A stretch of DNA of 64,000 nucleotides from Peptostreptococcus porci. Lineage in GTDB: Bacteria; Bacillota; Clostridia; Peptostreptococcales; Peptostreptococcaceae. The DNA lies in the NCBI RefSeq assembly GCF_009695815.1, contig NZ_VUNE01000001.1, positions 124,001-188,000 on the forward strand, read 5' to 3'. The notes beneath the pieces were generated by a model, which was given only the letters and a program-made list of their open reading frames with translations, searched no databases and was not told the DNA's origin. Each line of letters opens with the position of its first letter. Position 1 is the stretch's first letter. This document shows positions 1-7,649 of the stretch, piece after piece. Both the position numbers and the translations under genes were made by a program.

Positions 1-648
1 AGTCTTTTTGCCAGAGTTAAAGTGGCTATATCCCAGCCATACAATTGCAAGATATGCAAGAGTTTTCGGCAACATTAGGGCTCCGATTGCCGGAATAAAA
101 TCACTTAATAAAACAACTGGTATATAGAATGCAAAGCTTAGAAAAATTAGTAAACTCATATGCTTCAGACCCGTAGTATTTTTTTGCTTGTACGTCCAAA
201 TGATCAAGAGTAGTCCAAGTATTGCAAATGGAATGTTTCTATATATACCAAACAAATAATTTCCATCAGCAGTTCCCCAATTGTTTTGAGGTAGTAAGAC
301 TAGAATTATTCTAGCAATCGCCAGTATATAGATGGCAAATTTTTTTCTATCGTCAGTATCACCGCTCAAGTTTCTATAGTAATGATAGAATAACACATAG
401 AAGATTGTCATCGTGATACTAGTTACAAATTGCCCCCAAGATAAAGCCACGACGTTTTTCTCAAATCCATTTGCTGTAAAATGAGAAATTATTCGAGGCA
501 CCAAATGAAAGGCATCTCCAGCTCCCAGTAGAATTGCCATTATACCAAAAAGCCTTCCTCCTGATTTTTTGTTATTTAATAATTTAATTCCCAATGATAT
601 TACAATAAGTAGGTATGCAATATCAAATATACTTTCAAAAACACCCAT
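1..648 (-). CDS. Multi-helix membrane protein, partial (3' end outside window)
   Basis: The minus strand is open from an ATG at 648 to base 1, giving 216 codons with no stop, so the C-terminus lies outside the window. The translation is strongly hydrophobic, with about seven predicted membrane helices and short polar loops. One loop carries GAGDAFHLVPR, and later segments include FAIYILAIARIILVLLP and LAYLAIVWLGY. No enzyme or transporter motif was recognised and the family is unknown to me. The start codon directly follows the stop codon of the TetR gene, and the ribosome binding site GGAG lies inside the end of that gene, so the two are co-transcribed and probably translationally coupled. 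By context it is the likely target of the adjacent repressor; the substrate or role is unknown. Confidence 0.75.
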   Translation of the reverse strand, partial: MGVFESIFDIAYLLIVISLGIKLLNNKKSGGRLFGIMAILLGAGDAFHLVPRIISHFTANGFEKNVVALSWGQFVTSITMTIFYVLFYHYYRNLSGDTDDRKKFAIYILAIARIILVLLPQNNWGTADGNYLFGIYRNIPFAILGLLLIIWTYKQKNTTGLKHMSLLIFLSFAFYIPVVLLSDFIPAIGALMLPKTLAYLAIVWLGYSHFNSGKKT

Positions 649-1233
649 CTAATCAACTCCTTTAATTATCCAATTAATATATTGGTTATACTTTATCAAA
701 AAAGTTTCTTTGCTAAAATTCTCTTGAAAGGTCCTCTTGATGATATTATGGATTACTGCTTTGATAAAGTTTATTTTTTCGTAATTTATGCCGATATTGT
801 CAATGCAATTTTTTGAATGGTGTTTACATTCCATACCTTGTTTTTTGTAAAACTCAATCCATCTCTTCTCAAGATCCTCATTCCAATAAAGAAATCTGTA
901 TTTGTACAGAGTATATCTTCTTTCATCAAAAATTAGTTTGGATATTCTGTCGCCAAATTTTTCCAATGATTGACATAAATCGAAATTCTCATTTTTCAAT
1001 ATTTCAATAAATAGTGAGTGTATATCAGTGGTTTCCTTTAAGAGAATGGTGAAATAACTTTCCTCCAAGTCCTCGAAATATTGATAAAAGCTACCTCTTG
1101 AGATATTCAGATTTTCGACAATATCCTTTACACTAGCCTTGTTAAAAGGATTAGAATTGAACTCCTCACGAAGAGCCTCGTAAATTTTCTCCCTTTTTTC
1201 AGGTGGTAAATTATAAAATGTATTTTTTGGCAT
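649..1233 (-). CDS. TetR/AcrR family transcriptional regulator
   Basis: The N-terminal 50 residues form a typical TetR helix-turn-helix (KREKIYEALREEF, then ASVKDIVENLNISRGSFYQYF). The rest is a helical ligand-binding and dimerisation domain without recognisable specificity. I place the start at the ATG at 1233, which has AGAGG five bases upstream, giving 194 residues; an in-frame TTG at 1251 lacks a site. The protein should bind DNA as a dimer and dissociate on binding a small molecule. Its own promoter at 1273-1301 carries a perfect palindrome in the spacer, which implies autorepression and co-regulation of the membrane protein gene downstream. The ligand cannot be inferred. Confidence 0.9.
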   Translation of the reverse strand: MPKNTFYNLPPEKREKIYEALREEFNSNPFNKASVKDIVENLNISRGSFYQYFEDLEESYFTILLKETTDIHSLFIEILKNENFDLCQSLEKFGDRISKLIFDERRYTLYKYRFLYWNEDLEKRWIEFYKKQGMECKHHSKNCIDNIGINYEKINFIKAVIHNIIKRTFQENFSKETFLIKYNQYINWIIKGVD

Positions 1234-1272
1234 AAGAACCTCTGTCAACAATATTTAATAAAGTATATATGA

Positions 1273-1301
1273 ATTATAAGTGACACGGTGTCATTTGTCA
1301 A
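1273..1301 (-). promoter_or_regulatory. Promoter with embedded operator for the TetR/membrane-protein operon
   Basis: On the minus strand a consensus -35 TTGACA (1296-1301) and -10 TATAAT (1273-1278) are separated by exactly 17 bases. Inside the spacer is the perfect palindrome TGACACGGTGTCA (1281-1293, six-base arms around a central G). An operator between the -35 and -10 is classic for TetR-type autorepression, since repressor binding would block RNA polymerase. That the adjacent TetR protein binds here is inference from position and symmetry. Confidence 0.85.
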
Positions 1302-1482
1302 TAGTAGTTTTTTTATAAAAATCAGATAGATTTAATTTTCTTGAAAATGTATTTTCACTGGTATTTATGATATAATAATTTTTATGATAAAGGTAACAAA
1401 GTGTGAGATATGAAAGTAAGCTTATATTTTCGTATTTTGACCTGTATATTAGATACCAATTAAGGTATAGTGGAGTGTTTTT

Positions 1483-2001
1483 ATGTATAATCTATATGAA
1501 ATAATAGACAGTATAATGGAAAAAGAGGACTTGAAGGTGGAAGAGATTCCAAATATTGATCTTTACATGGATCAGGTATTAAATATTTTTGATAAATTTT
1601 TTCCATATAATGAACAAGAGCAAGCTTTGACAAAGACAATGATAAATAACTATGTAAAGGCTGGTATTATTAAACCTGCAATAAAAAAGAAATACAATAA
1701 AGAACATATTTTAATGATAATAATCATTTGTATGCTTAAGAGGGAAATTAGTCTAACTGAGATAAAAGATGCGTTTGATGATTTTGACAACTATGAGAAA
1801 ATATACAAGGGATTTCTAAGGAAAAAGGAAAATTTAAATAAATTGACTTTGGATTTTTTGTCAAATGATATTGAATCCTTCAACAAAGAGGAAGATAGAG
1901 ATACAACGGAAAAGATGATGGATGTTTTATTATTGTGCTATTACTCAAATGTTCTTAGTGAGGCTGCAAGGCTGATAATAAATAGAGAAAAGAATGAATG
2001 A
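1483..2001 (+). CDS. DUF1836 domain protein
   Basis: A 172-residue soluble protein that matches my recollection of the DUF1836 family of Firmicutes (B. subtilis YkrK type). The middle holds a MerR-like winged-helix segment: LTKTMINNYVKAGIIKPA, then KKKYNKEHILMIIIICMLKREISLTEIKDAF. It probably binds DNA, but no function is established to my knowledge. The ATG at 1483 follows AGTGGAG. It ends 16 bases before the preferred start of rnmV (or overlaps an alternative one), so it is the first gene of an operon with rnmV, rsmA and the unknown gene at 3451. The upstream region has an extended -10 element (TGATATAAT near 1368-1376) without a clear -35. Confidence 0.75.
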   Translation: MYNLYEIIDSIMEKEDLKVEEIPNIDLYMDQVLNIFDKFFPYNEQEQALTKTMINNYVKAGIIKPAIKKKYNKEHILMIIIICMLKREISLTEIKDAFDDFDNYEKIYKGFLRKKENLNKLTLDFLSNDIESFNKEEDRDTTEKMMDVLLLCYYSNVLSEAARLIINREKNE

Positions 2002-2017
2002 AATAAGTGAGGAAAAG

Positions 2018-2572
2018 ATGATAAAGGAAGTAGTTGTTGTCGAGGGTAGAGATGACATAGATGCGGTAAAAAGAGCTGTTGACTGTGAACTGATTGCAAC
2101 AGGTGGATTTGGTTTTCCAAAGGGCGTTATGGAGAGAATAAAAACAGCAAGTGTTAAGAGAGGTATCATAATTTTCACCGATCCTGATTTTGCAGGCGAG
2201 AAAATTAGAAAAAAAATAGCCAGTGAAGTACCTGGCTGTAAACACGCTTTTTTACCACGTGAGAGCGCATTGAAGGATGGAGATATAGGAGTTGAAAATG
2301 CTAGTCCAGAGAGTATAAAATTAGCACTTTCAAAAGTTAGGACTGAGGTTGTAAAAAAAGAGAAATCTTTTGACAATGGAGATCTGATGAGAAATGGGTT
2401 AGTGGGCTCCCAAAATTCTTCAGTGTTGAGAGATGAAATAGGAAAAATATTGGGAATAGGATATGGTAACTCAAAGCAATTTTTGAGTAGGCTAAATAAT
2501 TATGGAGTTACTAGAGAAGAATTTGAAAACGCATTAAAAGATGTGTTGAAATTTAATAAAGAAGGTGAGTAG
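2018..2572 (+). CDS. rnmV: Ribonuclease M5
   Basis: RNase M5 performs the final maturation of 5S rRNA in low-GC Gram-positives, cutting both strands of the precursor helix with help from ribosomal protein L18. The Toprim domain is visible at the N-terminus: VVVVEGRDD (catalytic Glu), then IIIFTDPDFAGEKIR with the metal-binding DxD. After it come AFLPRESAL and IGVENASPESI, typical of this family. I chose the ATG at 2018, with GTGAGG upstream, because family members start just before the VVEGRDD strand; an in-frame ATG at 1994 would overlap the DUF1836 gene by eight bases. The pairing with rsmA immediately downstream is conserved across Firmicutes. Confidence 0.93.
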   Translation: MIKEVVVVEGRDDIDAVKRAVDCELIATGGFGFPKGVMERIKTASVKRGIIIFTDPDFAGEKIRKKIASEVPGCKHAFLPRESALKDGDIGVENASPESIKLALSKVRTEVVKKEKSFDNGDLMRNGLVGSQNSSVLRDEIGKILGIGYGNSKQFLSRLNNYGVTREEFENALKDVLKFNKEGE

Positions 2573-2576
2573 ATTA

Positions 2577-3458
2577 ATGAATAAAAGGCTTTCGTCACAT
2601 AAAGCTACTATGGAAATTGTAAAAAAGCATGAATTTAGATTTAATAAGAGTCTGGGTCAAAATTTTCTAATTGACGATAATATTATAGATAAAATAATAT
2701 CAGGATCTGGTGTGAAAGTTGGAGATAAGGTTATTGAAGTTGGTCCTGGTATTGGAACCTTAACCAGAGAAATTGCGGCTAGAGCAGATAAGGTTATGGC
2801 TGTTGAAATAGATAAGAATCTTATTCCAATTTTGAAGGACACAATGGAGGATTATGAAAATTTCAATGTTGTAAATGAAGATATCCTCAAAGCTGATATT
2901 AAAGGATTGGTAGAAGAGCATCTAGATGGTGGTCCGGTGAAATTGATAGCAAATTTGCCATATTATATAACTACTCCAATTATCATGAGATTTTTGGAAG
3001 AAGGGATAAATGTGACAGATATAGTAGTCATGGTTCAAAAGGAGGTCGCTGAAAGGATGAATGCATCTCCTGGTGGAAAAGATTTTGGTGCTCTTTCAGT
3101 TGCTGTGCAGTATTACTGTGATACAGAGATAATTGCAAAGGTGCCAAGACATATGTTTGTTCCTCAACCAAATGTGGATTCAATCGTGATAGCATTGAGA
3201 GTTAGAGGTGAAAAAAAATACGATGTTGATAATGAGGAATTGTTTTTCAAGGTTGTCAAAGCAGCTTTCGGTCAAAGGAGGAAAACTCTTCTGAACTCTA
3301 TTTCTAGCATGGGTGTCTTGGACAAAAAAGTGGTATCTCAGATATTGCTAGAGTCAAAAATTGACGAGAAAAGAAGAGGAGAGACTCTTAGTCTTGACGA
3401 GTTTGCAGTTCTCTCTAATAACATCAATAGAGCTGTAAAGGAGGGAAGTAATGTTTAA
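2577..3458 (+). CDS. rsmA: 16S rRNA (adenine1518-N6/adenine1519-N6)-dimethyltransferase
   Basis: KsgA/RsmA dimethylates two adjacent adenosines in the 3' terminal hairpin of 16S rRNA late in 30S assembly, using S-adenosylmethionine. Visible motifs are SLGQNFL near the N-terminus, the SAM-binding VIEVGPGIGTLT, the acidic end of strand 2 (VEID), and the catalytic NLPYYITTPII. The length of about 293 residues is normal. The preferred start is the ATG at 2577 with GGTGAG seven bases upstream; a GTG at 2565 in frame overlaps rnmV. Its last bases overlap the start of the next gene by eight bases. Confidence 0.95.
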   Translation: MNKRLSSHKATMEIVKKHEFRFNKSLGQNFLIDDNIIDKIISGSGVKVGDKVIEVGPGIGTLTREIAARADKVMAVEIDKNLIPILKDTMEDYENFNVVNEDILKADIKGLVEEHLDGGPVKLIANLPYYITTPIIMRFLEEGINVTDIVVMVQKEVAERMNASPGGKDFGALSVAVQYYCDTEIIAKVPRHMFVPQPNVDSIVIALRVRGEKKYDVDNEELFFKVVKAAFGQRRKTLLNSISSMGVLDKKVVSQILLESKIDEKRRGETLSLDEFAVLSNNINRAVKEGSNV

Positions 3459-4287
3459 TAAGCTGTCGAAATTAAACAAAACTTTGTTACTTCTACTAAT
3501 CATCATACTGTTCTTTGTAATTTACTTTTTTTCATTTAAGCTTTCTAGAAACTATATTCAAAGTAAAACTGGAGAAGATGTTGTTTCTATAGATACGAGG
3601 GGTGAGAAAAGCAAAATAGAGGAAGATATCGAGCTTAGAAACAAGGCAGAAAGCAAAATGCAGCCATTGCAGAAATTTAATCAAAGTAAGAAGCTATTTA
3701 TTTCTGATGATTCTGTTGAAAATATAAAAATCGAAGGTGAAATGCTGGAGAATTTGAAGCGATTATCGACATCCTTTGTAAAGGTGAGATCTATTGAGGG
3801 CGAGTTCAATCCCCAAAATAGAGGTAATACTAATAATAATGTCAAGTTTGAAACAGATTTCAATTACTTTGTTGTAGAGAGTGATGGAAAAAAAGAGAGC
3901 TATAAGGTTCCGATTTCGGTTAAAGAAGATTTTCAAGGCATGTATAAGAGGATGATCTATACATCAGTGGATTACATAAAAAATAAAGATGGAGTCGGAG
4001 ATATAAGAGTTTATAAAGGAAATGAGGAGAAAGGTGTTTTTCCTTGGAAGAAGGATGATTTGATTAATAAAATCTTGTACAAAAGAGAGGTTGGTAAGAT
4101 CCAGCCACAAAAAGAGTTTCATAAAACAAAGACCAATTTTACAATAAAAATAGAAAAAAATGGAAATAAAATTGACATACAAACGATGGGTAAGGATTTT
4201 ATTCAGGTAACAAATAGCGATAATGTCGCATATTACGAGGTATACCAAGACCTTTATAACTACTTGGACAAAGAAGTATTTAAATAA
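3451..4287 (+). CDS. Membrane-anchored protein of unknown function
   Basis: A 278-residue protein with one N-terminal membrane helix (LLLLLIIILFFVIYFFSF, about residues 13-30) and a large polar remainder predicted outside the cell. There is no lipobox cysteine, so a membrane anchor fits better than a lipoprotein. The extracellular part is lysine-rich with alternating beta-type segments, such as KKLFISDDSVENIKIEGEM. I recognise no family. The start is clear: AGGAGGG sits seven bases before the ATG, inside the end of rsmA, so it is translated from the same message. No strong terminator follows; a T-rich run near 4318-4326 has only a weak hairpin ahead of it. Confidence 0.7.
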   Translation: MFNKLSKLNKTLLLLLIIILFFVIYFFSFKLSRNYIQSKTGEDVVSIDTRGEKSKIEEDIELRNKAESKMQPLQKFNQSKKLFISDDSVENIKIEGEMLENLKRLSTSFVKVRSIEGEFNPQNRGNTNNNVKFETDFNYFVVESDGKKESYKVPISVKEDFQGMYKRMIYTSVDYIKNKDGVGDIRVYKGNEEKGVFPWKKDDLINKILYKREVGKIQPQKEFHKTKTNFTIKIEKNGNKIDIQTMGKDFIQVTNSDNVAYYEVYQDLYNYLDKEVFK

Positions 4288-4332
4288 AAATTAAAATAAA
4301 CGCTATTAAGTTGGTTATTTTTTTATTTATGC

Positions 4333-4361
4333 TTTACACTGATAATTAATGATGATACAAT
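4333..4361 (+). promoter_or_regulatory. Promoter of the aromatic operon leader
   Basis: TTTACA (4333-4338) and TACAAT (4356-4361) are 17 bases apart, a near-consensus housekeeping sigma promoter. Transcription would begin around 4368, just upstream of the leader peptide ribosome binding site at 4374-4380. Confidence 0.7.
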
Positions 4362-4388
4362 ACTAAAAAAACGAAGGGAGAAATTGTC

Positions 4389-4520
4389 ATGAATAAGTTA
4401 AACGCACAACTAAAGTCTTACAACTATTATTACTATTTTAACTTTACTAGCAGTGGTAAGGCTTTTTCTGATGTGCAAAAACTAGATACAGTTGACTTAT
4501 TCTTAATAATGGACAATTGA
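4389..4520 (+). CDS. Tyr/Phe-rich leader peptide of the aromatic operon
   Basis: A 43-codon reading frame starting at ATG 4389 with AAGGGAG eight bases upstream and ending at TGA 4518-4520. Codons 11-19 read Y-N-Y-Y-Y-Y-F-N-F: five tyrosines and two phenylalanines in nine codons. Another Phe follows at 26 and 38. It lies between a good promoter and an intrinsic terminator, directly ahead of DAHP synthase and tyrA. This is the layout of ribosome-mediated attenuation: scarcity of charged tRNA-Tyr or tRNA-Phe would stall the ribosome at the cluster. The peptide itself probably has no function. That tyrosine and phenylalanine are the sensed signals is inferred from codon content. Confidence 0.85.
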   Translation: MNKLNAQLKSYNYYYYFNFTSSGKAFSDVQKLDTVDLFLIMDN

Positions 4521-4537
4521 TATTTTAGTATTTTAGC
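4475..4537 (+). promoter_or_regulatory. Candidate antiterminator hairpin in the aromatic leader
   Basis: Bases 4475-4494 can pair imperfectly with 4514-4537 (core CAGTTG with CAATTG, then AAAACTAG with TTTTAGT and TTTT, and outer GC with GC). The loop holds a further TTATT/AATAA pairing. The 3' arm reaches into the first three bases of the terminator stem (AGC, 4535-4537). A ribosome stalled at the Tyr/Phe codons (4419-4445) would leave this hairpin free to form, while one reaching the stop codon at 4518 would cover it. The overlap with the terminator is short, so its strength as an antiterminator needs folding calculations. Confidence 0.5.
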
Positions 4538-4566
4538 CTCTTGGATTAGCCAAGAGGCTTTTTTTT
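4535..4566 (+). terminator. Attenuator terminator of the aromatic operon
   Basis: A perfect 10-base-pair stem (AGCCTCTTGG / CCAAGAGGCT) with loop ATTAG, followed by an unbroken run of eight T. It lies between the leader peptide stop and the DAHP synthase start, so it ends transcription before the structural genes unless prevented. Confidence 0.9.
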
Positions 4567-4592
4567 ATTATTTTTTATGGAGGGATTTTGGT

Positions 4593-5603
4593 ATGATAGT
4601 CAAACTTAGAAAAAACGTAAAAGTTGAGCAAATTGAGAAGCTGATAGGATTTATTGAATCTTTGGGATTTGAAGTGGATTGTTCTTTTGGTGAGAATACA
4701 ACTCTTCTTGGATTGATAGGAGATACATCTGGACTTGATTCGAGTATTATAAAATCGTTTGAAGCTGTCGATGAAATTATCAGAATTCAAGAGCCTTACA
4801 AGAGAGCTAATAGAAAGTTCCATCCAGAGGATACTGTTGTAATTTTGGAAAATGGAACGAAAATAGGTGGTGGTAATTTTTGTTTGATAGCTGGACCTTG
4901 TTCAGTGGAGTCAGAAGAGCAAATTATCGAGGTTGCAAAAAGAGTGAAGGACTCTGGGGCAAATATATTAAGAGGAGGAGCCTTTAAACCGAGAACATCT
5001 CCATACTCCTTTCAAGGTAAGGGGGAAGTTGCTTTGAAGTTATTGTTGAAAGCAAAAGAAATTACAGGTCTGCCAATAATTTCAGAAATAATGGAAATTG
5101 GACAATTACCTCTTTTCGAAGATGTTGATATACTACAAGTTGGTGCAAGGAATATGCAGAATTTCGATTTGCTGAAGGCTCTGGGAAAACAGTCGAAGCC
5201 AGTTCTTTTGAAGAGAGGCTTATCTGCAACATATGAAGAATTGCTGATGGCTGCAGAGTATATAATGTCAGAGGGCAATGATAATGTAATACTGTGTGAG
5301 AGAGGTATAAGAACTTTTGAAACTGGAGTTAGAAATACTCTTGATATAACTGCCATTCCAGTTCTACATGAAAAAACACATCTTCCGGTTATCGTTGATC
5401 CATCACATTCATCTGGAGTATCGAGGTTAGTAAAGCCGCTTAGTTTGGCATCAGTTGGCGCTTCATGCGATGGCTTGATAATAGAGGTTCATAATGATCC
5501 AGAAAATGCATTGTGTGATGGGAATCAGTCTTTGAGACCAGATGAATTTGACGATATGGCAAGGTCAATATTTAGATTAAAGGAAGCGATGATGGTGGTT
5601 TAG
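4593..5603 (+). CDS. aroF: 3-deoxy-7-phosphoheptulonate (DAHP) synthase
   Basis: Catalyses the first committed step of the shikimate pathway, joining phosphoenolpyruvate and erythrose 4-phosphate. At 336 residues it matches the type I-beta enzymes. An N-terminal ferredoxin-like domain of about 70 residues (MIVKLRKNVKVEQIEKL onward) precedes the TIM barrel. In Thermotoga-type relatives this domain mediates feedback inhibition by tyrosine or phenylalanine. Barrel motifs include LIAGPCSVESEEQ, ILRGGAFKPRTSPYSFQG and VIVDPSHSSG. The ATG at 4593 has GGAGGG eight bases upstream. It is the first structural gene behind the attenuator, so both enzyme and operon may respond to aromatic amino acids. The symbol follows common usage for this class. 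Confidence 0.95.
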   Translation: MIVKLRKNVKVEQIEKLIGFIESLGFEVDCSFGENTTLLGLIGDTSGLDSSIIKSFEAVDEIIRIQEPYKRANRKFHPEDTVVILENGTKIGGGNFCLIAGPCSVESEEQIIEVAKRVKDSGANILRGGAFKPRTSPYSFQGKGEVALKLLLKAKEITGLPIISEIMEIGQLPLFEDVDILQVGARNMQNFDLLKALGKQSKPVLLKRGLSATYEELLMAAEYIMSEGNDNVILCERGIRTFETGVRNTLDITAIPVLHEKTHLPVIVDPSHSSGVSRLVKPLSLASVGASCDGLIIEVHNDPENALCDGNQSLRPDEFDDMARSIFRLKEAMMVV

Positions 5604-5604
5604 T

Positions 5605-6420
5605 ATGAATATAGGAATAATTGGTTTGGGTTTGATTGGAGGTTCCTTTGCCAAATCTTTGAAGAAAAATACGAATCATATGGTATTTGGATTTGATATT
5701 GATGGACAATCGGTAGACCTAGCACTAAAGGATAAGAGCATTGACTTTAAACTAGATACTGATGACTTACACAATATTGATCTTGTGATTTTGGCATTGA
5801 GACCAAAGGATGCGTTGAGATTTGTAAAAGAAAATAAAAATATTCGAGGTTGGGTGATGGATCTTTGTGGAGTGAAAAAGAATATTTCAAAGGAGCTTGA
5901 GAATTTGTCATCAAGGAATAACTTTGAATATATTGGTGCACATCCGATGGCAGGAAGAGAGATAGGGGGATATACAAGCAGTCTTGATGATTTATTTGAA
6001 GGTGCATCTATTATACTTACAAAGAGAAATATACCAAATGAAATTCTTGATATCCTTTCAGAAATGGGATTTTCTCTACAGTATTGTGATGCGGATACTC
6101 ATGATAGAATGATTGCATACACATCACAGCTATCTCATATCGTATCTAATGCTTTTGTAAAATCAAAGGTGGCTTTAAAGCATAATGGTTTTTCAGCAGA
6201 TAGTCTGAAGGATTTGACTAGAGTAGCAATGTTGGATGAGTCCATGTGGACAGAGCTGCTGCTGGAGAATGATTATATAAAAGATGAATTAGATTTTCTA
6301 ATAGATGAATTAAAAAAATACAGCGACCTTTTGGAAAAGAGGGACGAAAAAGGCTTGGAATTATTGTTGAGAGAAGGTAAAGAAAGAAGGATTTTAATGT
6401 ATCCCGGAGGTGTGAAATGA
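5605..6420 (+). CDS. tyrA: Prephenate dehydrogenase
   Basis: Oxidatively decarboxylates prephenate to 4-hydroxyphenylpyruvate, the precursor of tyrosine. The N-terminal Rossmann fold shows GLGLIGGSFAKSL; further motifs are VMDLCGVKKNI and the substrate-binding HPMAGREIGGYTSS. The helical C-terminal dimerisation domain ends the protein at 271 residues, and no ACT regulatory domain is present, so feedback control probably acts elsewhere (DAHP synthase or the leader). It starts one base after the stop of the DAHP synthase gene and its end overlaps the aroA start (ATGA-type overlap), which indicates coupled translation. Confidence 0.95.
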   Translation: MNIGIIGLGLIGGSFAKSLKKNTNHMVFGFDIDGQSVDLALKDKSIDFKLDTDDLHNIDLVILALRPKDALRFVKENKNIRGWVMDLCGVKKNISKELENLSSRNNFEYIGAHPMAGREIGGYTSSLDDLFEGASIILTKRNIPNEILDILSEMGFSLQYCDADTHDRMIAYTSQLSHIVSNAFVKSKVALKHNGFSADSLKDLTRVAMLDESMWTELLLENDYIKDELDFLIDELKKYSDLLEKRDEKGLELLLREGKERRILMYPGGVK

Positions 6421-7649
6421 GAGTAAAACCATCTAAATTAGAAGGCAGTGTCAAAGCAATACCATCAAAATCTTTCGCTCATAGGGCTCTTATTTGTGCT
6501 GCTATATCAGATGGTGTGTCGCAAATAATCTTTGATAAAACATCTGATGATATAGATGCGACGATAAATTGTCTTAGAACATTAGGTGCGAAAATTGAAA
6601 AATTTGAATCTGGAGTTAGGGTAAAGGGCATATCGAAATTAGACAATATACCTATCGTAGATTCAAAAGAAAGTGGATCTACCTTTAGATTTTTGTTGCC
6701 ACTTGCTTCTACTATTTATGGGCAGGTAATTTTCATAGGTGAAGGAAGGTTGCCGAATAGACCAATAAAGGATTTGATGGATGTGATGAAGCATAGAGGT
6801 GTGGAATTTGATTCAGAATGTTTACCGTTTAAGACAAATGGTCTATTGTCACCAGGTAGATATGAGATAAGTGGTGATGTAAGTTCACAGTACGTTTCTG
6901 GATTGTTATTTGCCGCCTTGAATTTGAATGGAAGTTCTGAAGTAATTGTAAACACAAACCTCGAATCCAAGAGCTATGTGGATATTACGGTTGAAGTAAT
7001 GAGAGCCTTTGGAGCAGATATAATTGAAAAAGGAAATAGTTTTTTAGTAAATGAATCGAAATTGAAAGCGCGATCCTATAACGTCGAAGGAGATTGGTCG
7101 AATTCTTCCTTCTTATTGGTAGCGGGAGCATTCGGAAAAGTATCTGTGAATGGATTAAATAAAGAGAGTAGTCAAGGTGACAAACAAATATTAAAAATCT
7201 TAGAGGATTTTGGTGCTGAAGTAGTCATATCTGATGAAGTTATAGTGGCATCACGTGATAGGAATCCAATAGATGTAGATTTGAAGGATATACCAGATAT
7301 GTTGCCGATATTATCGATATTGGCAGCTAGTGTTGATGGGGGTGTATCACGATTTTATAATGCATCGAGATTGAGGTTAAAAGAGAGTGACAGGATAAAG
7401 TCGACTGCTGATTTAATCACTTCACTTGGTGGAAAGGTAGAAGAAAGAGATGATGAGCTGTTGATTTATGGAACGAATGGTTTGGCAGGAGGTATTGTTG
7501 ACTCACACAATGACCATAGAATAGTAATGGCTGCGGCGATAGCTTCTACAATAAGCGAGAATGATATTGTAATTAAGAATTCAAAAGCTATAAATAAGTC
7601 ATATCCAACTTTTTTTGACGATTTTGCAGATTTGGGAGGTAAAATATGA
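6417..7649 (+). CDS. aroA: 3-phosphoshikimate 1-carboxyvinyltransferase (EPSP synthase)
   Basis: Transfers the enolpyruvyl group of phosphoenolpyruvate to shikimate 3-phosphate. The two-domain inside-out barrel is represented by PSKSFAHRALICAAI near the N-terminus, ESGSTFRFLLPLAS, GEGRLPNRPIKDLMDVM, and LRLKESDRIKSTADLI with HNDHRIVMAAAIA near the C-terminus. The length of 410 residues is slightly short of the usual 420-430 but all core motifs are present. The start overlaps tyrA by four bases and the end overlaps aroC by four bases, so tyrA-aroA-aroC are translated as a coupled chain. Confidence 0.96.
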   Translation: MRVKPSKLEGSVKAIPSKSFAHRALICAAISDGVSQIIFDKTSDDIDATINCLRTLGAKIEKFESGVRVKGISKLDNIPIVDSKESGSTFRFLLPLASTIYGQVIFIGEGRLPNRPIKDLMDVMKHRGVEFDSECLPFKTNGLLSPGRYEISGDVSSQYVSGLLFAALNLNGSSEVIVNTNLESKSYVDITVEVMRAFGADIIEKGNSFLVNESKLKARSYNVEGDWSNSSFLLVAGAFGKVSVNGLNKESSQGDKQILKILEDFGAEVVISDEVIVASRDRNPIDVDLKDIPDMLPILSILAASVDGGVSRFYNASRLRLKESDRIKSTADLITSLGGKVEERDDELLIYGTNGLAGGIVDSHNDHRIVMAAAIASTISENDIVIKNSKAINKSYPTFFDDFADLGGKI

